DNA of 64,000 nt from UBA1723 sp045629285 (GTDB taxonomy: Bacteria > Bacteroidota > Bacteroidia > Bacteroidales > Paludibacteraceae). The notes beneath the pieces are model-generated. The model was given only the letters and a program-made list of their open reading frames with translations, did not search any database and was not told the origin of the DNA. Where the stretch lies: contig JAZQQY010000034.1 in the NCBI GenBank assembly GCA_045629285.1, positions 1-64,000 of the forward strand, read 5' to 3'. Positions 1 through 7,894 of the stretch are shown here, piece by piece (position 1 is the first letter of the stretch; every line of letters begins with the position of its first letter). The position numbers were made by a program, and so were the translations under genes.

Positions 1-1
1 G

Positions 2-592
2 TTGAAAGTAGTAGGCGATACAATCCTAAGATACGATGCAGTAGGTGAGTACACTCATGTAGCAAACACAACGTCGACAGTCGTTTGTGATAGTGTGATT
101 ACTTACAAAATCGTAGTGTTGGAGAAAGATGAGGAGAACGAAGGGGAGAACGATGATGAAGAGGAGAAGGGAAACTGCAAGGTAGAGGAGACTATTTCCG
201 ACACAATCTTCGTAGGCGATGAGCTAAAGGTAATCGGCGGTGACGTACTGACATACGATGCAGTTGGCGAGTACATACATGTGGTAAATACAACATCAAC
301 AGTGGCTTGCGACAGTGTAGTGACATACAACATTGTGGTGTTGTCTATAGACGATTTGGAGATACCGACAGCATTCACTCCGTATAAGAATGATTCAAAG
401 AACGACAGATTCATGTCAAGACATGAGGTCTTTATCTACAATCGTAACGGTATGCTCATTTGTCATTCTGATGATGGTTGGGATGCCACATACGATGGCA
501 AAGCCGTATATCCAGGAGTCTATGTGTATGTAGTTAAACTATATAACGGTAAATTGAGAAGAGGTACTGTTGAAGTTTTGGATGTAAGATAA
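2..592 (+). CDS. T9SS type B cargo protein, C-terminal part (5' truncated by window)
   Basis: Only the last 196 codons are in the window; the reading frame is open at the left edge, so the first codon shown is not a real start. The visible part has two copies of a repeat (about residues 2-39 and 67-115) sharing DTI, VGD, LKV, YDAVGEY, NTTSTV and CDSV, separated by a Glu/Asp-rich linker. The last 80 residues match the gliding-motility-associated (CHU_C, type B) sorting domain: IPTAFTP, EVFIYNR, DGWD, YPGVYVY, RRGTVEV. Such domains direct export by the type IX system and surface attachment. A very similar domain ends the gene at 30390. Confidence 0.8.
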   Translation: MKVVGDTILRYDAVGEYTHVANTTSTVVCDSVITYKIVVLEKDEENEGENDDEEEKGNCKVEETISDTIFVGDELKVIGGDVLTYDAVGEYIHVVNTTSTVACDSVVTYNIVVLSIDDLEIPTAFTPYKNDSKNDRFMSRHEVFIYNRNGMLICHSDDGWDATYDGKAVYPGVYVYVVKLYNGKLRRGTVEVLDVR

Positions 593-682
593 GAGACGGT
601 TCGCCCGTTTATTAGAATTCTAAAAAAACTTAAAAGGCTGTTTTCAAAATGTGAAAAAGAATAAAAAACCGGTTTTTTTGTG

Positions 683-690
683 TATATTTG
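683..690 (+). promoter_or_regulatory. Putative -7 box of the T6SS operon
   Basis: TATATTTG is a perfect Bacteroidetes TAnnTTTG box, 37 bp before the tssE ATG. No convincing TTTG lies 19-21 bp upstream, so it is only half supported. Just before it, 663-679 is a palindrome (A6-CCGG-T7) that may end the preceding gene. Confidence 0.45.
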
Positions 691-727
691 CAAGAAAATA
701 ATGGTCCTTATATTGATACAAATGTAG

Positions 728-1171
728 ATGGATGGAAGTTTTTATAAAATCCCTTTTGATTTCGCTTCCGTTTTGGATGAATCTCGTGGGAACACTATTA
801 TGTGTGACGAATTGGAGTCGATAGATCAGCATATCGAATTGCTGATAGGTACATACCAAGGAGAGCACAGCTTTGATAGAGACTATGGAACTGGCATTTG
901 GGAGATGGATTTTGAGAGAATCGTGTCGTTGGATACGTGGAAAACAAAATTTACAGAATGCTTGTCTTTATCTATTTCTAAATATGAGAAAAGAATAAGT
1001 AATTGTGAATATCGTTTGGAAGTGGAGGATGTTCTCAAGGAGAATCCTATGTCTAAAAATGTCAGTGTAAGAAAGAGAGTCGACATATTCATCACTGCAA
1101 CCTTGAATTCTACCGGAGCAAGATGCAGCTTGTATTACACTTTGTATTTAGGACCTTTGTCGAAAGATTGA
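728..1171 (+). CDS. tssE: TssE, gp25-like T6SS baseplate protein
   Basis: At 147 aa the length suits the gp25/TssE family. The segment FDRDYGTGIWEMDFE (about residues 50-64) matches the conserved region where these proteins carry R/Y-x-YG-x-G. TssE is a cytoplasmic baseplate wedge component that helps start sheath assembly. It is the first gene of a co-directional run that continues with tssF 8 bp downstream. The ATG at 728 is the first in frame and follows a TATATTTG promoter-like box. Assignment rests on motif, size and its position directly before TssF. Confidence 0.8.
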   Translation: MDGSFYKIPFDFASVLDESRGNTIMCDELESIDQHIELLIGTYQGEHSFDRDYGTGIWEMDFERIVSLDTWKTKFTECLSLSISKYEKRISNCEYRLEVEDVLKENPMSKNVSVRKRVDIFITATLNSTGARCSLYYTLYLGPLSKD

Positions 1172-1179
1172 TTAATTAT

Positions 1180-3009
1180 ATGGCAAGCATAAGAGATAAT
1201 AAAGAAGAGATTAAGGACCGTATGATCCGTACGGCTCTAGACTATTGGAATATCAAGAAAATCGAGAATCTGGATCCGTTGATTCGTCTTTTGATAGAAG
1301 CGTTGGCTATGCAGCTTCATAACGTGTCTGACGAAATTGCGGACATTGAGGTGAGAACAATGCGTCGCCTCAGTGAAGTGTTGTTGCCGGAGATCGTGAC
1401 TGTAGTTCGACCTGCTCATGCTATTGTCCACGTATCGCCTTTGCTTCCAGAGTTGAATACAAGCCTGTATAATGGTTTCTCTACTTTATCTCCGTTTTTG
1501 GGAAACAAGAATAATGTGAGCTATTCCTTCTATCCTGTTTGTGAAACAAAGTTGAGAAAGGGCTCTGTTCGTATGATTATTTCTGAAGGCAATGTGTACG
1601 AGGTAATGCCTGATCAGAATAAGAGACTTCTTGTTAAAAAACAGACAATTCCGGAGAACGTAAATAGGATTTTCATAGGACTTCAATTCGAATCAAAGGA
1701 GATAGATCTTCAGAACCTGTCTGTCTATTTCGATTTCCCTAATCTTGACAGACGTAGAGATTATCTTCACTATTTGTCGTCTGCAATCTGGAAATACAAA
1801 GGAAAGGAGTTGCGGACTAGTGTAGGTTTGCACCGCGAGATTCCACAAAAAAACAAGAATCTGTCTGATTTCTTCTTGCAGACTAAGACGGACAATAGTG
1901 TGAACGAAAGTATCGTCGACTATTACAAGTCAAGCTATGTGTCGATAGATAGTCCATTATCCATTACTGCAGAAGACTACGTTAAGGTTCCGTTGAATTT
2001 CAGCTCGTATGATTATGAAGCCTACACGGAAGCTTTCTCTGAAGATTTGATCTGGATAGAGGTCGACATGCCGTCTCAGTTCACTTCTAATATTTTGTCC
2101 GACATTCAGGTTTCCATCAATACATTCCCTGTTGCCAACAAGGAGTTGCGCAGCATAAACAGAATGGTCAAGAAAGATTTTGGAGTTATTCCGTTGTTGG
2201 TTGAAACCGGAGAATCTTTCTTTGATGTGGTTGAAGTTACAGACGAGAATGACAATTTGTACCACCGTACAGGAGAGTATAACGACGGTCATCATGAGTT
2301 CAGCTACACTTTGCGACAGGGTGGTTGCGAGACGTTCGACAAGAGAAGTGCGAAAGATTATTTGATAAGATTGCAAGGACTTTTGGAGGATGAGTTGAGT
2401 GTCTTTTCTTCTTCTGAGTTGAATAAGAACACAGAGAATATCTACTTGATTGAGACTCTTCTTCATAAGATCAACGTGATGACTCAACGATCGTCGCTTG
2501 AAAATACAGAGTTGCCGTATTATTTGTTTGTTGAGCCACAGCAGAAATCGTCTTATTTCTACATGAAATATTGGACATCCTACGGTCCTCAGGCTAACGG
2601 CATGAGAATTGGTCAGTCGCTTAATCTGTTAGGCAATTCATACGGTGACTATGAAGAGCCAATTTTCCTTACGACAACAGTCGAAGGAAAGAATCCGTTG
2701 TCTGAGAGAGAGAGAATCTCTAAGTTCAAATATCTTTTGGGAAGCAGAAACAGGGTCGTGACAAACGACGATATCAGGAATTTCTGTTTTTCTGAATATT
2801 CGGAAGATCTTTATGATGTGACGATTAAGAAAGGAATTGCAGTGAGTGAAATTCCTGGATGTGGACTTCAGCGTACAATTGATGTTCATCTGGTTCTTAA
2901 TCAGAAAGACAGAAATGAAAAGCAGAAGCAACAGTTGGCTGATGACATTAAGGAAAAATTGGTGATGCAGTCGCCGATGACGTTTAATTATAGAATATTT
3001 GTAGAGTAA
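1180..3009 (+). CDS. tssF: TssF, T6SS baseplate protein
   Basis: This 609-aa protein has the typical TssF N-terminus: an early helix with DYW, then DPLIRLLIEALAMQL and ADIEVRTMRRLSEVLLPEI (about residues 25-70), followed by a long beta-rich body. TssF forms the main baseplate wedge with TssE, TssG and TssK. The frame is open further upstream, but I chose the ATG at 1180 because the earlier start lies inside tssE and the family N-terminus begins here. The stop is separated from the next ATG by a single base, so translation is probably coupled. Confidence 0.88.
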   Translation: MASIRDNKEEIKDRMIRTALDYWNIKKIENLDPLIRLLIEALAMQLHNVSDEIADIEVRTMRRLSEVLLPEIVTVVRPAHAIVHVSPLLPELNTSLYNGFSTLSPFLGNKNNVSYSFYPVCETKLRKGSVRMIISEGNVYEVMPDQNKRLLVKKQTIPENVNRIFIGLQFESKEIDLQNLSVYFDFPNLDRRRDYLHYLSSAIWKYKGKELRTSVGLHREIPQKNKNLSDFFLQTKTDNSVNESIVDYYKSSYVSIDSPLSITAEDYVKVPLNFSSYDYEAYTEAFSEDLIWIEVDMPSQFTSNILSDIQVSINTFPVANKELRSINRMVKKDFGVIPLLVETGESFFDVVEVTDENDNLYHRTGEYNDGHHEFSYTLRQGGCETFDKRSAKDYLIRLQGLLEDELSVFSSSELNKNTENIYLIETLLHKINVMTQRSSLENTELPYYLFVEPQQKSSYFYMKYWTSYGPQANGMRIGQSLNLLGNSYGDYEEPIFLTTTVEGKNPLSERERISKFKYLLGSRNRVVTNDDIRNFCFSEYSEDLYDVTIKKGIAVSEIPGCGLQRTIDVHLVLNQKDRNEKQKQQLADDIKEKLVMQSPMTFNYRIFVE

Positions 3010-3010
3010 A

Positions 3011-3871
3011 ATGGGTGCTGGTCTAGGAGGCTTTTTGGTGCGATATATGTTATTCCCATTTATCGTTTTGATATTGGGATTGATATCTGTCGTCATTGCT
3101 AAGAAAAATGAAATATTGTCGGACAAAAAGGCAGTCTTTTATGTCTTGTTGTCAAGTTTCTTTTTCTCGTTGTTTGGCTTATTCGGATTCTTTGGCATAG
3201 AGTTCATGCCGTACGTATATCTGTTTGTTCAATTCCTTCTTTTATTGTTCGGATTTGTCAACTATAAGCTGTTGATGCATTTTATTCCGGCTTTGAAATC
3301 CAAAACTGGAGTTTTGGTGATGCTGATCATTGCATTGCAGTTCTTTATCGGTTGGGCATTGTTCTCGATGATATTCAATCTTGCAAATGAGTTGCAATAT
3401 GGATTTTGGGCAGGAACATGTCTGCTTCCTGTTTTATTTTATCCTTTATTCTACTACACTTATAAATCTTATCTGAAGATACCTGCTGAGATATTCAAGA
3501 TGAAGGTATACAAAGCATCAGACGTATTTGAGCCGCCTCATGCAGAGATCGATGTCGCTAAACTGATGGTGTGTGAGATTCAGGTAGAGAAGTATATAAA
3601 CGATACAGACCCGATCAAGATCAAAGGAAAGACTATAAAGTCGTTTGTCTTCTCGGATTGGTTCGGTATGATCATCTCCGATTACAATCAGAAGAAAGCC
3701 GAGGATCAGGTCGAGTTGGTAAGTAAAGATGATTCTTACGGATGGATTTTTTATACCGAGAGATCATTCATGAAGTCGAGAAGGTATTTGGATCCGGATT
3801 TCACTTTTGAAGCTAACAATTTGGATGGAACTGAGCTTGTTATTGCGAAGAGAGTGAAAAACAATAAATAG
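3011..3871 (+). CDS. tssN: TssN, T6SSiii polytopic inner-membrane protein
   Basis: This 286-aa protein has about five hydrophobic segments in its first 150 residues (roughly 9-30, 41-62, 65-88, 96-120, 130-150), then a soluble domain of about 130 residues. This fits TssN, a multi-pass component of the TssNQOPR membrane complex that replaces TssJLM in Bacteroidetes T6SSiii. It lies between tssF and tssK, with 1 bp and 14 bp spacing. The call relies on topology, size and neighbourhood, because the family has few short diagnostic motifs. Confidence 0.78.
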   Translation: MGAGLGGFLVRYMLFPFIVLILGLISVVIAKKNEILSDKKAVFYVLLSSFFFSLFGLFGFFGIEFMPYVYLFVQFLLLLFGFVNYKLLMHFIPALKSKTGVLVMLIIALQFFIGWALFSMIFNLANELQYGFWAGTCLLPVLFYPLFYYTYKSYLKIPAEIFKMKVYKASDVFEPPHAEIDVAKLMVCEIQVEKYINDTDPIKIKGKTIKSFVFSDWFGMIISDYNQKKAEDQVELVSKDDSYGWIFYTERSFMKSRRYLDPDFTFEANNLDGTELVIAKRVKNNK

Positions 3872-3885
3872 AAAATTAGTATAAT

Positions 3886-5022
3886 ATGAATAATACTTTC
3901 AAACCAATCAATTGGATGCAGGGAATGAGCGTATCGTCTGCTCATTTTATTGCAACAGAGAATTATTTGTTGGAGCGTTTGATGAATAATTCAGAAGCTC
4001 TTCAGAGTAAATTTGCATACGGACTATTGCCTATGAATGGCAAGAGCGACGACGATGAAGGTCAGATGCAGCTTTCGGTAACAGGCAAGGGCGACGGTTC
4101 TCGTTTGACATTGTATTCTTACCATGGAATTACACAGGGAGGTTGCTTGGTCAACATCGATCCATCTCAGGCTGTCTCTTGCGTATGCGACCCTTCTATT
4201 GAGCCAGTTGAGGATGGTTGGGATGTCGTTTTGTCTGTTTCTCCATTTGAGAGACGTCCATGCGGCGAGCCTGATATGCAGGAGATGCCGCCACGTTATC
4301 CATACGTGGATCCAGTATACAAACTATCTATAGTAGAGAGAAATTTGCATTTCGTAAATACATACGGACCATTCGATGTCGTTGTCGGTTTGCTTCGTAT
4401 GAAGGATGGCGATTTCAAATTGGATACTAATTTCATTCCGCCTGCATTGGCGATGTCGTCTGATCCAAGACTTCGCAGGAATATGGAGATATTCTCGAAA
4501 TCAATCTCTACGATTAAGAATGCTTTGGATGTGATCATGGGTAAGGCATATTCACCAAGTGCCCAGAAGTCGTCTGTATTGGAGCATACTTTGGATATCT
4601 GCAAGGAGATGCAGCGTTCGTTGGCCACTATGTTCTTCAAGTGGCATAGCTATGGTGTGTCTTTGTCTCCATACCAGGTAGCTGAGACAATCGCGGGCAT
4701 GTCGAATACAATTTTGGCAAGCTTCACATTCATGTCGAAAGCCGACAAGGATGATATGTTGAAGTATTTCTACGAGTGGAACGGTATTGCACCTTCTGCA
4801 TTCGAGCAGGTGTTGGACGATGCTGTTTCTGTGGGATTCAGCCAGAACAGAATCGGACAGTCGATGCTTGCGATCAAGCAGATGTTGAGTACGTTGGAGG
4901 ATTTGCTTGTCAACCTAAGTAAGCTTGACTACGTCGGCCAGCACAAGGAGAGCATGGTCGTGTCTGTCACTTCTGCCAGTGAGGAGACTACTCAGGGCAA
5001 GAAATCAAGTTGGTTGTTGTAG
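3886..5022 (+). CDS. tssK: TssK, T6SS baseplate protein
   Basis: This 378-aa protein begins with NWMQGMSVSSAHFIATENYL, the T6SSiii form of the TssK opening W-x-x-GM-x-x-x-x-H-F. TssK is a trimeric adaptor that joins the baseplate wedges to the membrane complex. The shorter length, compared with about 440 aa in proteobacteria, is usual for Bacteroidetes homologues. It sits between tssN and tssG. The tail (SEETTQGKKSSWLL) is low in hydrophobic structure and may be flexible. Confidence 0.82.
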   Translation: MNNTFKPINWMQGMSVSSAHFIATENYLLERLMNNSEALQSKFAYGLLPMNGKSDDDEGQMQLSVTGKGDGSRLTLYSYHGITQGGCLVNIDPSQAVSCVCDPSIEPVEDGWDVVLSVSPFERRPCGEPDMQEMPPRYPYVDPVYKLSIVERNLHFVNTYGPFDVVVGLLRMKDGDFKLDTNFIPPALAMSSDPRLRRNMEIFSKSISTIKNALDVIMGKAYSPSAQKSSVLEHTLDICKEMQRSLATMFFKWHSYGVSLSPYQVAETIAGMSNTILASFTFMSKADKDDMLKYFYEWNGIAPSAFEQVLDDAVSVGFSQNRIGQSMLAIKQMLSTLEDLLVNLSKLDYVGQHKESMVVSVTSASEETTQGKKSSWLL

Positions 5023-5038
5023 TTTATAAGATCACAAC

Positions 5039-5977
5039 ATGGATTTTTCTAACGAGAAAATAGAAAACAAAAATTCCTTATACACAGATTTTCGTGCGGA
5101 ATTCGTTGCTGCGTGCCTTATCGAGGGCGGTATGAATTCAGATGAAGTCAGAATCATTCGTGAAGGATTGACCAGACGCGGAAAGAGTGTGGATAAGATA
5201 AATTGGGAATATTCTTACGATAGATTCTCGAAATATCTTACCCTATATTCTAAAAAGAGAGATTTGTATGAATCTTTGCCGGAGGGTATTTTCCATAGAC
5301 GAATGGATATCAATGACAAGAAGAACAAAGATGCAGTTATCGACTCTTTCCGACATGGAAACCAGGAGGCTTTAAGTGCCGCATTCTTTTTCCGACCTTT
5401 TGAGATGTCGATCGACAGAATGCAGGTTGAGGCTAACCTGTATGAGATGCATTTGGAAAAAAGAGAAAAGCATGATGATTTCATTCGTCTGTTGGATTCT
5501 TTTTGGCCTTTGCTAAAGACATTGTCTCTTGACCAGGCTCTTTTTGCTGTTTCTGTTTTTTCACAGGCATATCGTTTGACCCAACCGGAACAGGTGGCGG
5601 AGGTGCTTTCTGTTTTGTTGAATTGTAAGGTGGAGATTAATCTGTCGTACAAGACGTTGTCGATTCGTTCTGCCCAGTGTGATTGGACGTTAGGAAAGAA
5701 TAAATTGGGCATCACTTCCGTTTTGGGAGGAGAAGTTTCTGACTATTTCCCTGTCATGAATGTCCAGATCAATGAATTGCCTGCTCGCAATAAGGATTTG
5801 TTATTCAAGCATAGTGCTGCCTACAAGCAGTTTATGAATATAATGGATCTGTTTGTTCCTGCAGATACCGAGTTAAATATTAGTATAAACGTAGCTAAAG
5901 AAGGAATAGCATTCAAGTTGGCGGAAGAAAATGCCTCTGATGCTCCAATTCTTGGATTTTCAACTGTATTGTCATGA
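5039..5977 (+). CDS. tssG: TssG-like T6SS baseplate protein
   Basis: This 312-aa protein has an early FRAEFVAACLIEGG region and a central FFRPFEMSIDRM segment, followed by a C-terminal half of beta strands. It matches the Bacteroidetes TssG type, a baseplate wedge partner of TssF and TssE. Its position right after tssK supports this. The stop overlaps the next start (ATGA, 5974-5977), which implies translational coupling. Divergence from proteobacterial TssG makes the call depend partly on context. Confidence 0.75.
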   Translation: MDFSNEKIENKNSLYTDFRAEFVAACLIEGGMNSDEVRIIREGLTRRGKSVDKINWEYSYDRFSKYLTLYSKKRDLYESLPEGIFHRRMDINDKKNKDAVIDSFRHGNQEALSAAFFFRPFEMSIDRMQVEANLYEMHLEKREKHDDFIRLLDSFWPLLKTLSLDQALFAVSVFSQAYRLTQPEQVAEVLSVLLNCKVEINLSYKTLSIRSAQCDWTLGKNKLGITSVLGGEVSDYFPVMNVQINELPARNKDLLFKHSAAYKQFMNIMDLFVPADTELNISINVAKEGIAFKLAEENASDAPILGFSTVLS

Positions 5978-6483
5978 AAGCGCTTAATGAGAAGGAAGTC
6001 TTGGTGTCGTATGTGAAATTTGTCGCATACTTAGTCTTTCTTATTGTGTTGACACAATTGTTTTTCTTCACTTTTTTGAAAACATCTGAATCTGAGATTT
6101 CCGAAATCAAACTTAAGTCGGGAGATAGCGAGAAAATTTTCAAGATGCAGGTTAAGGTCTGTGACGACATGGATGAGTTTTTTGATAGATACAGATCTTT
6201 TGATATGAGGGACGATTTGAGTTCAGATCTTATTATGCGTTCCATTGTCGACAAAAAGATGGCTATATCAAAGAACCTTGATCAGTTGCCCGAAAAGGAT
6301 GTGAAGGTTCATGCATTCCTTTTGTCAAGAATGGATGATTTTCTTCGTGTCAGAGACTCTATTTCGGAAGTGAAACCAAAAGAAAACAGAGTCAAGAAAG
6401 AACTTTTCTTGTGTACGGGCAATTATGATAAATTGGACAAGAAAATTCAAGATGAAAAATCATTTGAAAAAGCGCGTCAATAA
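5974..6483 (+). CDS. tssQ: TssQ-type T6SSiii single-pass membrane protein
   Basis: This 169-aa protein has one strong transmembrane segment near the N-terminus (about residues 13-34) and a charged, helical periplasmic part. In the T6SSiii gene set, two small single-pass proteins, TssQ and TssO, build the membrane complex with TssN, TssP and TssR. I assign this one as TssQ because it comes first after tssG and the order N-Q-O-P-R then holds. TssQ and TssO could be swapped; a membrane-complex role is more secure than the letter. Confidence 0.55.
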   Translation: MKALNEKEVLVSYVKFVAYLVFLIVLTQLFFFTFLKTSESEISEIKLKSGDSEKIFKMQVKVCDDMDEFFDRYRSFDMRDDLSSDLIMRSIVDKKMAISKNLDQLPEKDVKVHAFLLSRMDDFLRVRDSISEVKPKENRVKKELFLCTGNYDKLDKKIQDEKSFEKARQ

Positions 6484-6501
6484 CTATCGTATTATATAAT
6501 T

Positions 6502-6990
6502 ATGGCAAAGAGTAAAACATCCACAACTTCGAAAGAAAAAGTTACCGGACTTTTGTATGTCATTCTGTTGTTTGTGGTGACATCGTCGTTGTGTGCTTAT
6601 ATATTGTTTTTCTACAATTCCGATTATCAATTCATTAGCGGAAAGAAGACTGCTTTGGTAGATTTGGAGAGAGTGAACACTTTTGAATCTGCACAAAGTG
6701 AGTATTTAGAAAAGATTAAGGAAATTGACAATAATGCCAACAGAATCAATACTTCTTTGAATGCCACTTATGAGAAAAGAGAGCTTACTTATAAGATTGG
6801 TGAACTTAGGAAGATAAGCAACGATAACAAGTACGACAGCCGCTTCAAAATTTTTGATCAGGCTGCTTATTTCTATGAGTTGAAAATATTTGATAAAGAG
6901 CGTTTGTCTGCTTCTCTAAAGAATATTGATAAATTTACTGAAGAGTTGGACAAGTGTCGTGCTGGAGTTGAAACCTTAAAAAACAATTGA
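6502..6990 (+). CDS. tssO: TssO, T6SSiii single-pass membrane protein
   Basis: This 162-aa protein has a short cytoplasmic Lys/Thr/Ser-rich N-terminus, one transmembrane segment (about residues 16-36) and a helical periplasmic domain containing SRFKIFDQAAYFYELKIFDK. This architecture matches TssO of the Bacteroidetes T6SS membrane complex. It starts 18 bp after the previous gene, and its stop lies 2 bp before the tssP ATG. The distinction from TssQ is based on gene order and topology. Confidence 0.65.
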   Translation: MAKSKTSTTSKEKVTGLLYVILLFVVTSSLCAYILFFYNSDYQFISGKKTALVDLERVNTFESAQSEYLEKIKEIDNNANRINTSLNATYEKRELTYKIGELRKISNDNKYDSRFKIFDQAAYFYELKIFDKERLSASLKNIDKFTEELDKCRAGVETLKNN

Positions 6991-6992
6991 TT

Positions 6993-7871
6993 ATGAATAG
7001 TTTTTTTTCAAAAGGTTCGTTGGTCGTTTTTGGAACATTGTCTTTTGTGATATTATGTTCTATACTGATAAGAGTGTTCTGTTACGACGTTTCTGTCAGA
7101 GCTTCAGTCTATCCGTTGGATGTTGAGGTTGGATCTCCCGTTTGTTTCTGCGACAGCACATTGGATGCGGAACATGTTGTTTGGGAGTTCGGAAACTACG
7201 ATTTTTCAAATGAAAAGAAGGGCTCGTACACTTATAATGAAGTTGGTGAGTATAAGATAAGACTCACTATTGATAATGTTAAGACATCATATTTTGTAGT
7301 CAATGTAAGAGAGAAGGCTTCTTATAAAGAAAAACGAGATGTTAGAATAAAAGCACCTTCATGCGTTCAACAGAACGAGTATGTTGTCTTTATGGCGGAC
7401 GGAGATTCTGACAATTGGAGTTGGGAATTCGGTGAGACTGGAAAGATAGATTCGCAGGAGAAAAATCCGATCCACGTTTATTCAAAAGTCGGTACTTATC
7501 AAGTGAAATTGTTGGCTGCAAACATGAAGTATCCGGTAACTCATACTATAAACGTTTTGCCTGAACAAGGAGTTGATCCACCTCCTACACCTCCAGGAGA
7601 CACTTTCAAGGAGGTATTGCAGAAGATTACAGATCGCAAGGGTAAATTCAATGATAATTACAACTTTTTGCTAAAAAAATTCTTGGGTGGACGCCAAAAC
7701 ACACCCGTTTTGATCAACGGAACCAATCAAAATGATTTCTATTCATATTGCAATGGTCTGAAGATTATGGGTAAACAGGAGTCTACTCTTATTTTGGAGG
7801 TTTTTCTGGAGAAAGATACAAAAGGAAACGTTAGAAGAGTCCTAGTTTCCCAAATGTCAAATGATAAATAA
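6993..7871 (+). CDS. tssP: TssP, PKD-domain T6SSiii envelope protein
   Basis: This 292-aa protein has an N-terminal membrane anchor (about residues 8-28) followed by two PKD-like beta-sandwich repeats: the first with VVWEFGNY and YNEVGEYKIRL, the second with WSWEFGETG and YSKVGTYQVKL. A Pro-rich hinge (DPPPTPPGD) leads to a C-terminal domain. Single-pass anchors with PKD domains are typical of TssP, the periplasmic part of the TssNQOPR complex. A TTG codon at 6987 is possible, but the ATG at 6993 avoids overlap with tssO. Confidence 0.8.
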   Translation: MNSFFSKGSLVVFGTLSFVILCSILIRVFCYDVSVRASVYPLDVEVGSPVCFCDSTLDAEHVVWEFGNYDFSNEKKGSYTYNEVGEYKIRLTIDNVKTSYFVVNVREKASYKEKRDVRIKAPSCVQQNEYVVFMADGDSDNWSWEFGETGKIDSQEKNPIHVYSKVGTYQVKLLAANMKYPVTHTINVLPEQGVDPPPTPPGDTFKEVLQKITDRKGKFNDNYNFLLKKFLGGRQNTPVLINGTNQNDFYSYCNGLKIMGKQESTLILEVFLEKDTKGNVRRVLVSQMSNDK

Positions 7872-7894
7872 GAGACATTTTTTTGAAAATATAA

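Noticed and set aside
1957..2487. 176-codon minus-strand frame inside tssF
   Set aside because: Fully inside a well-supported TssF gene; no domain or promoter and a chance-like composition.
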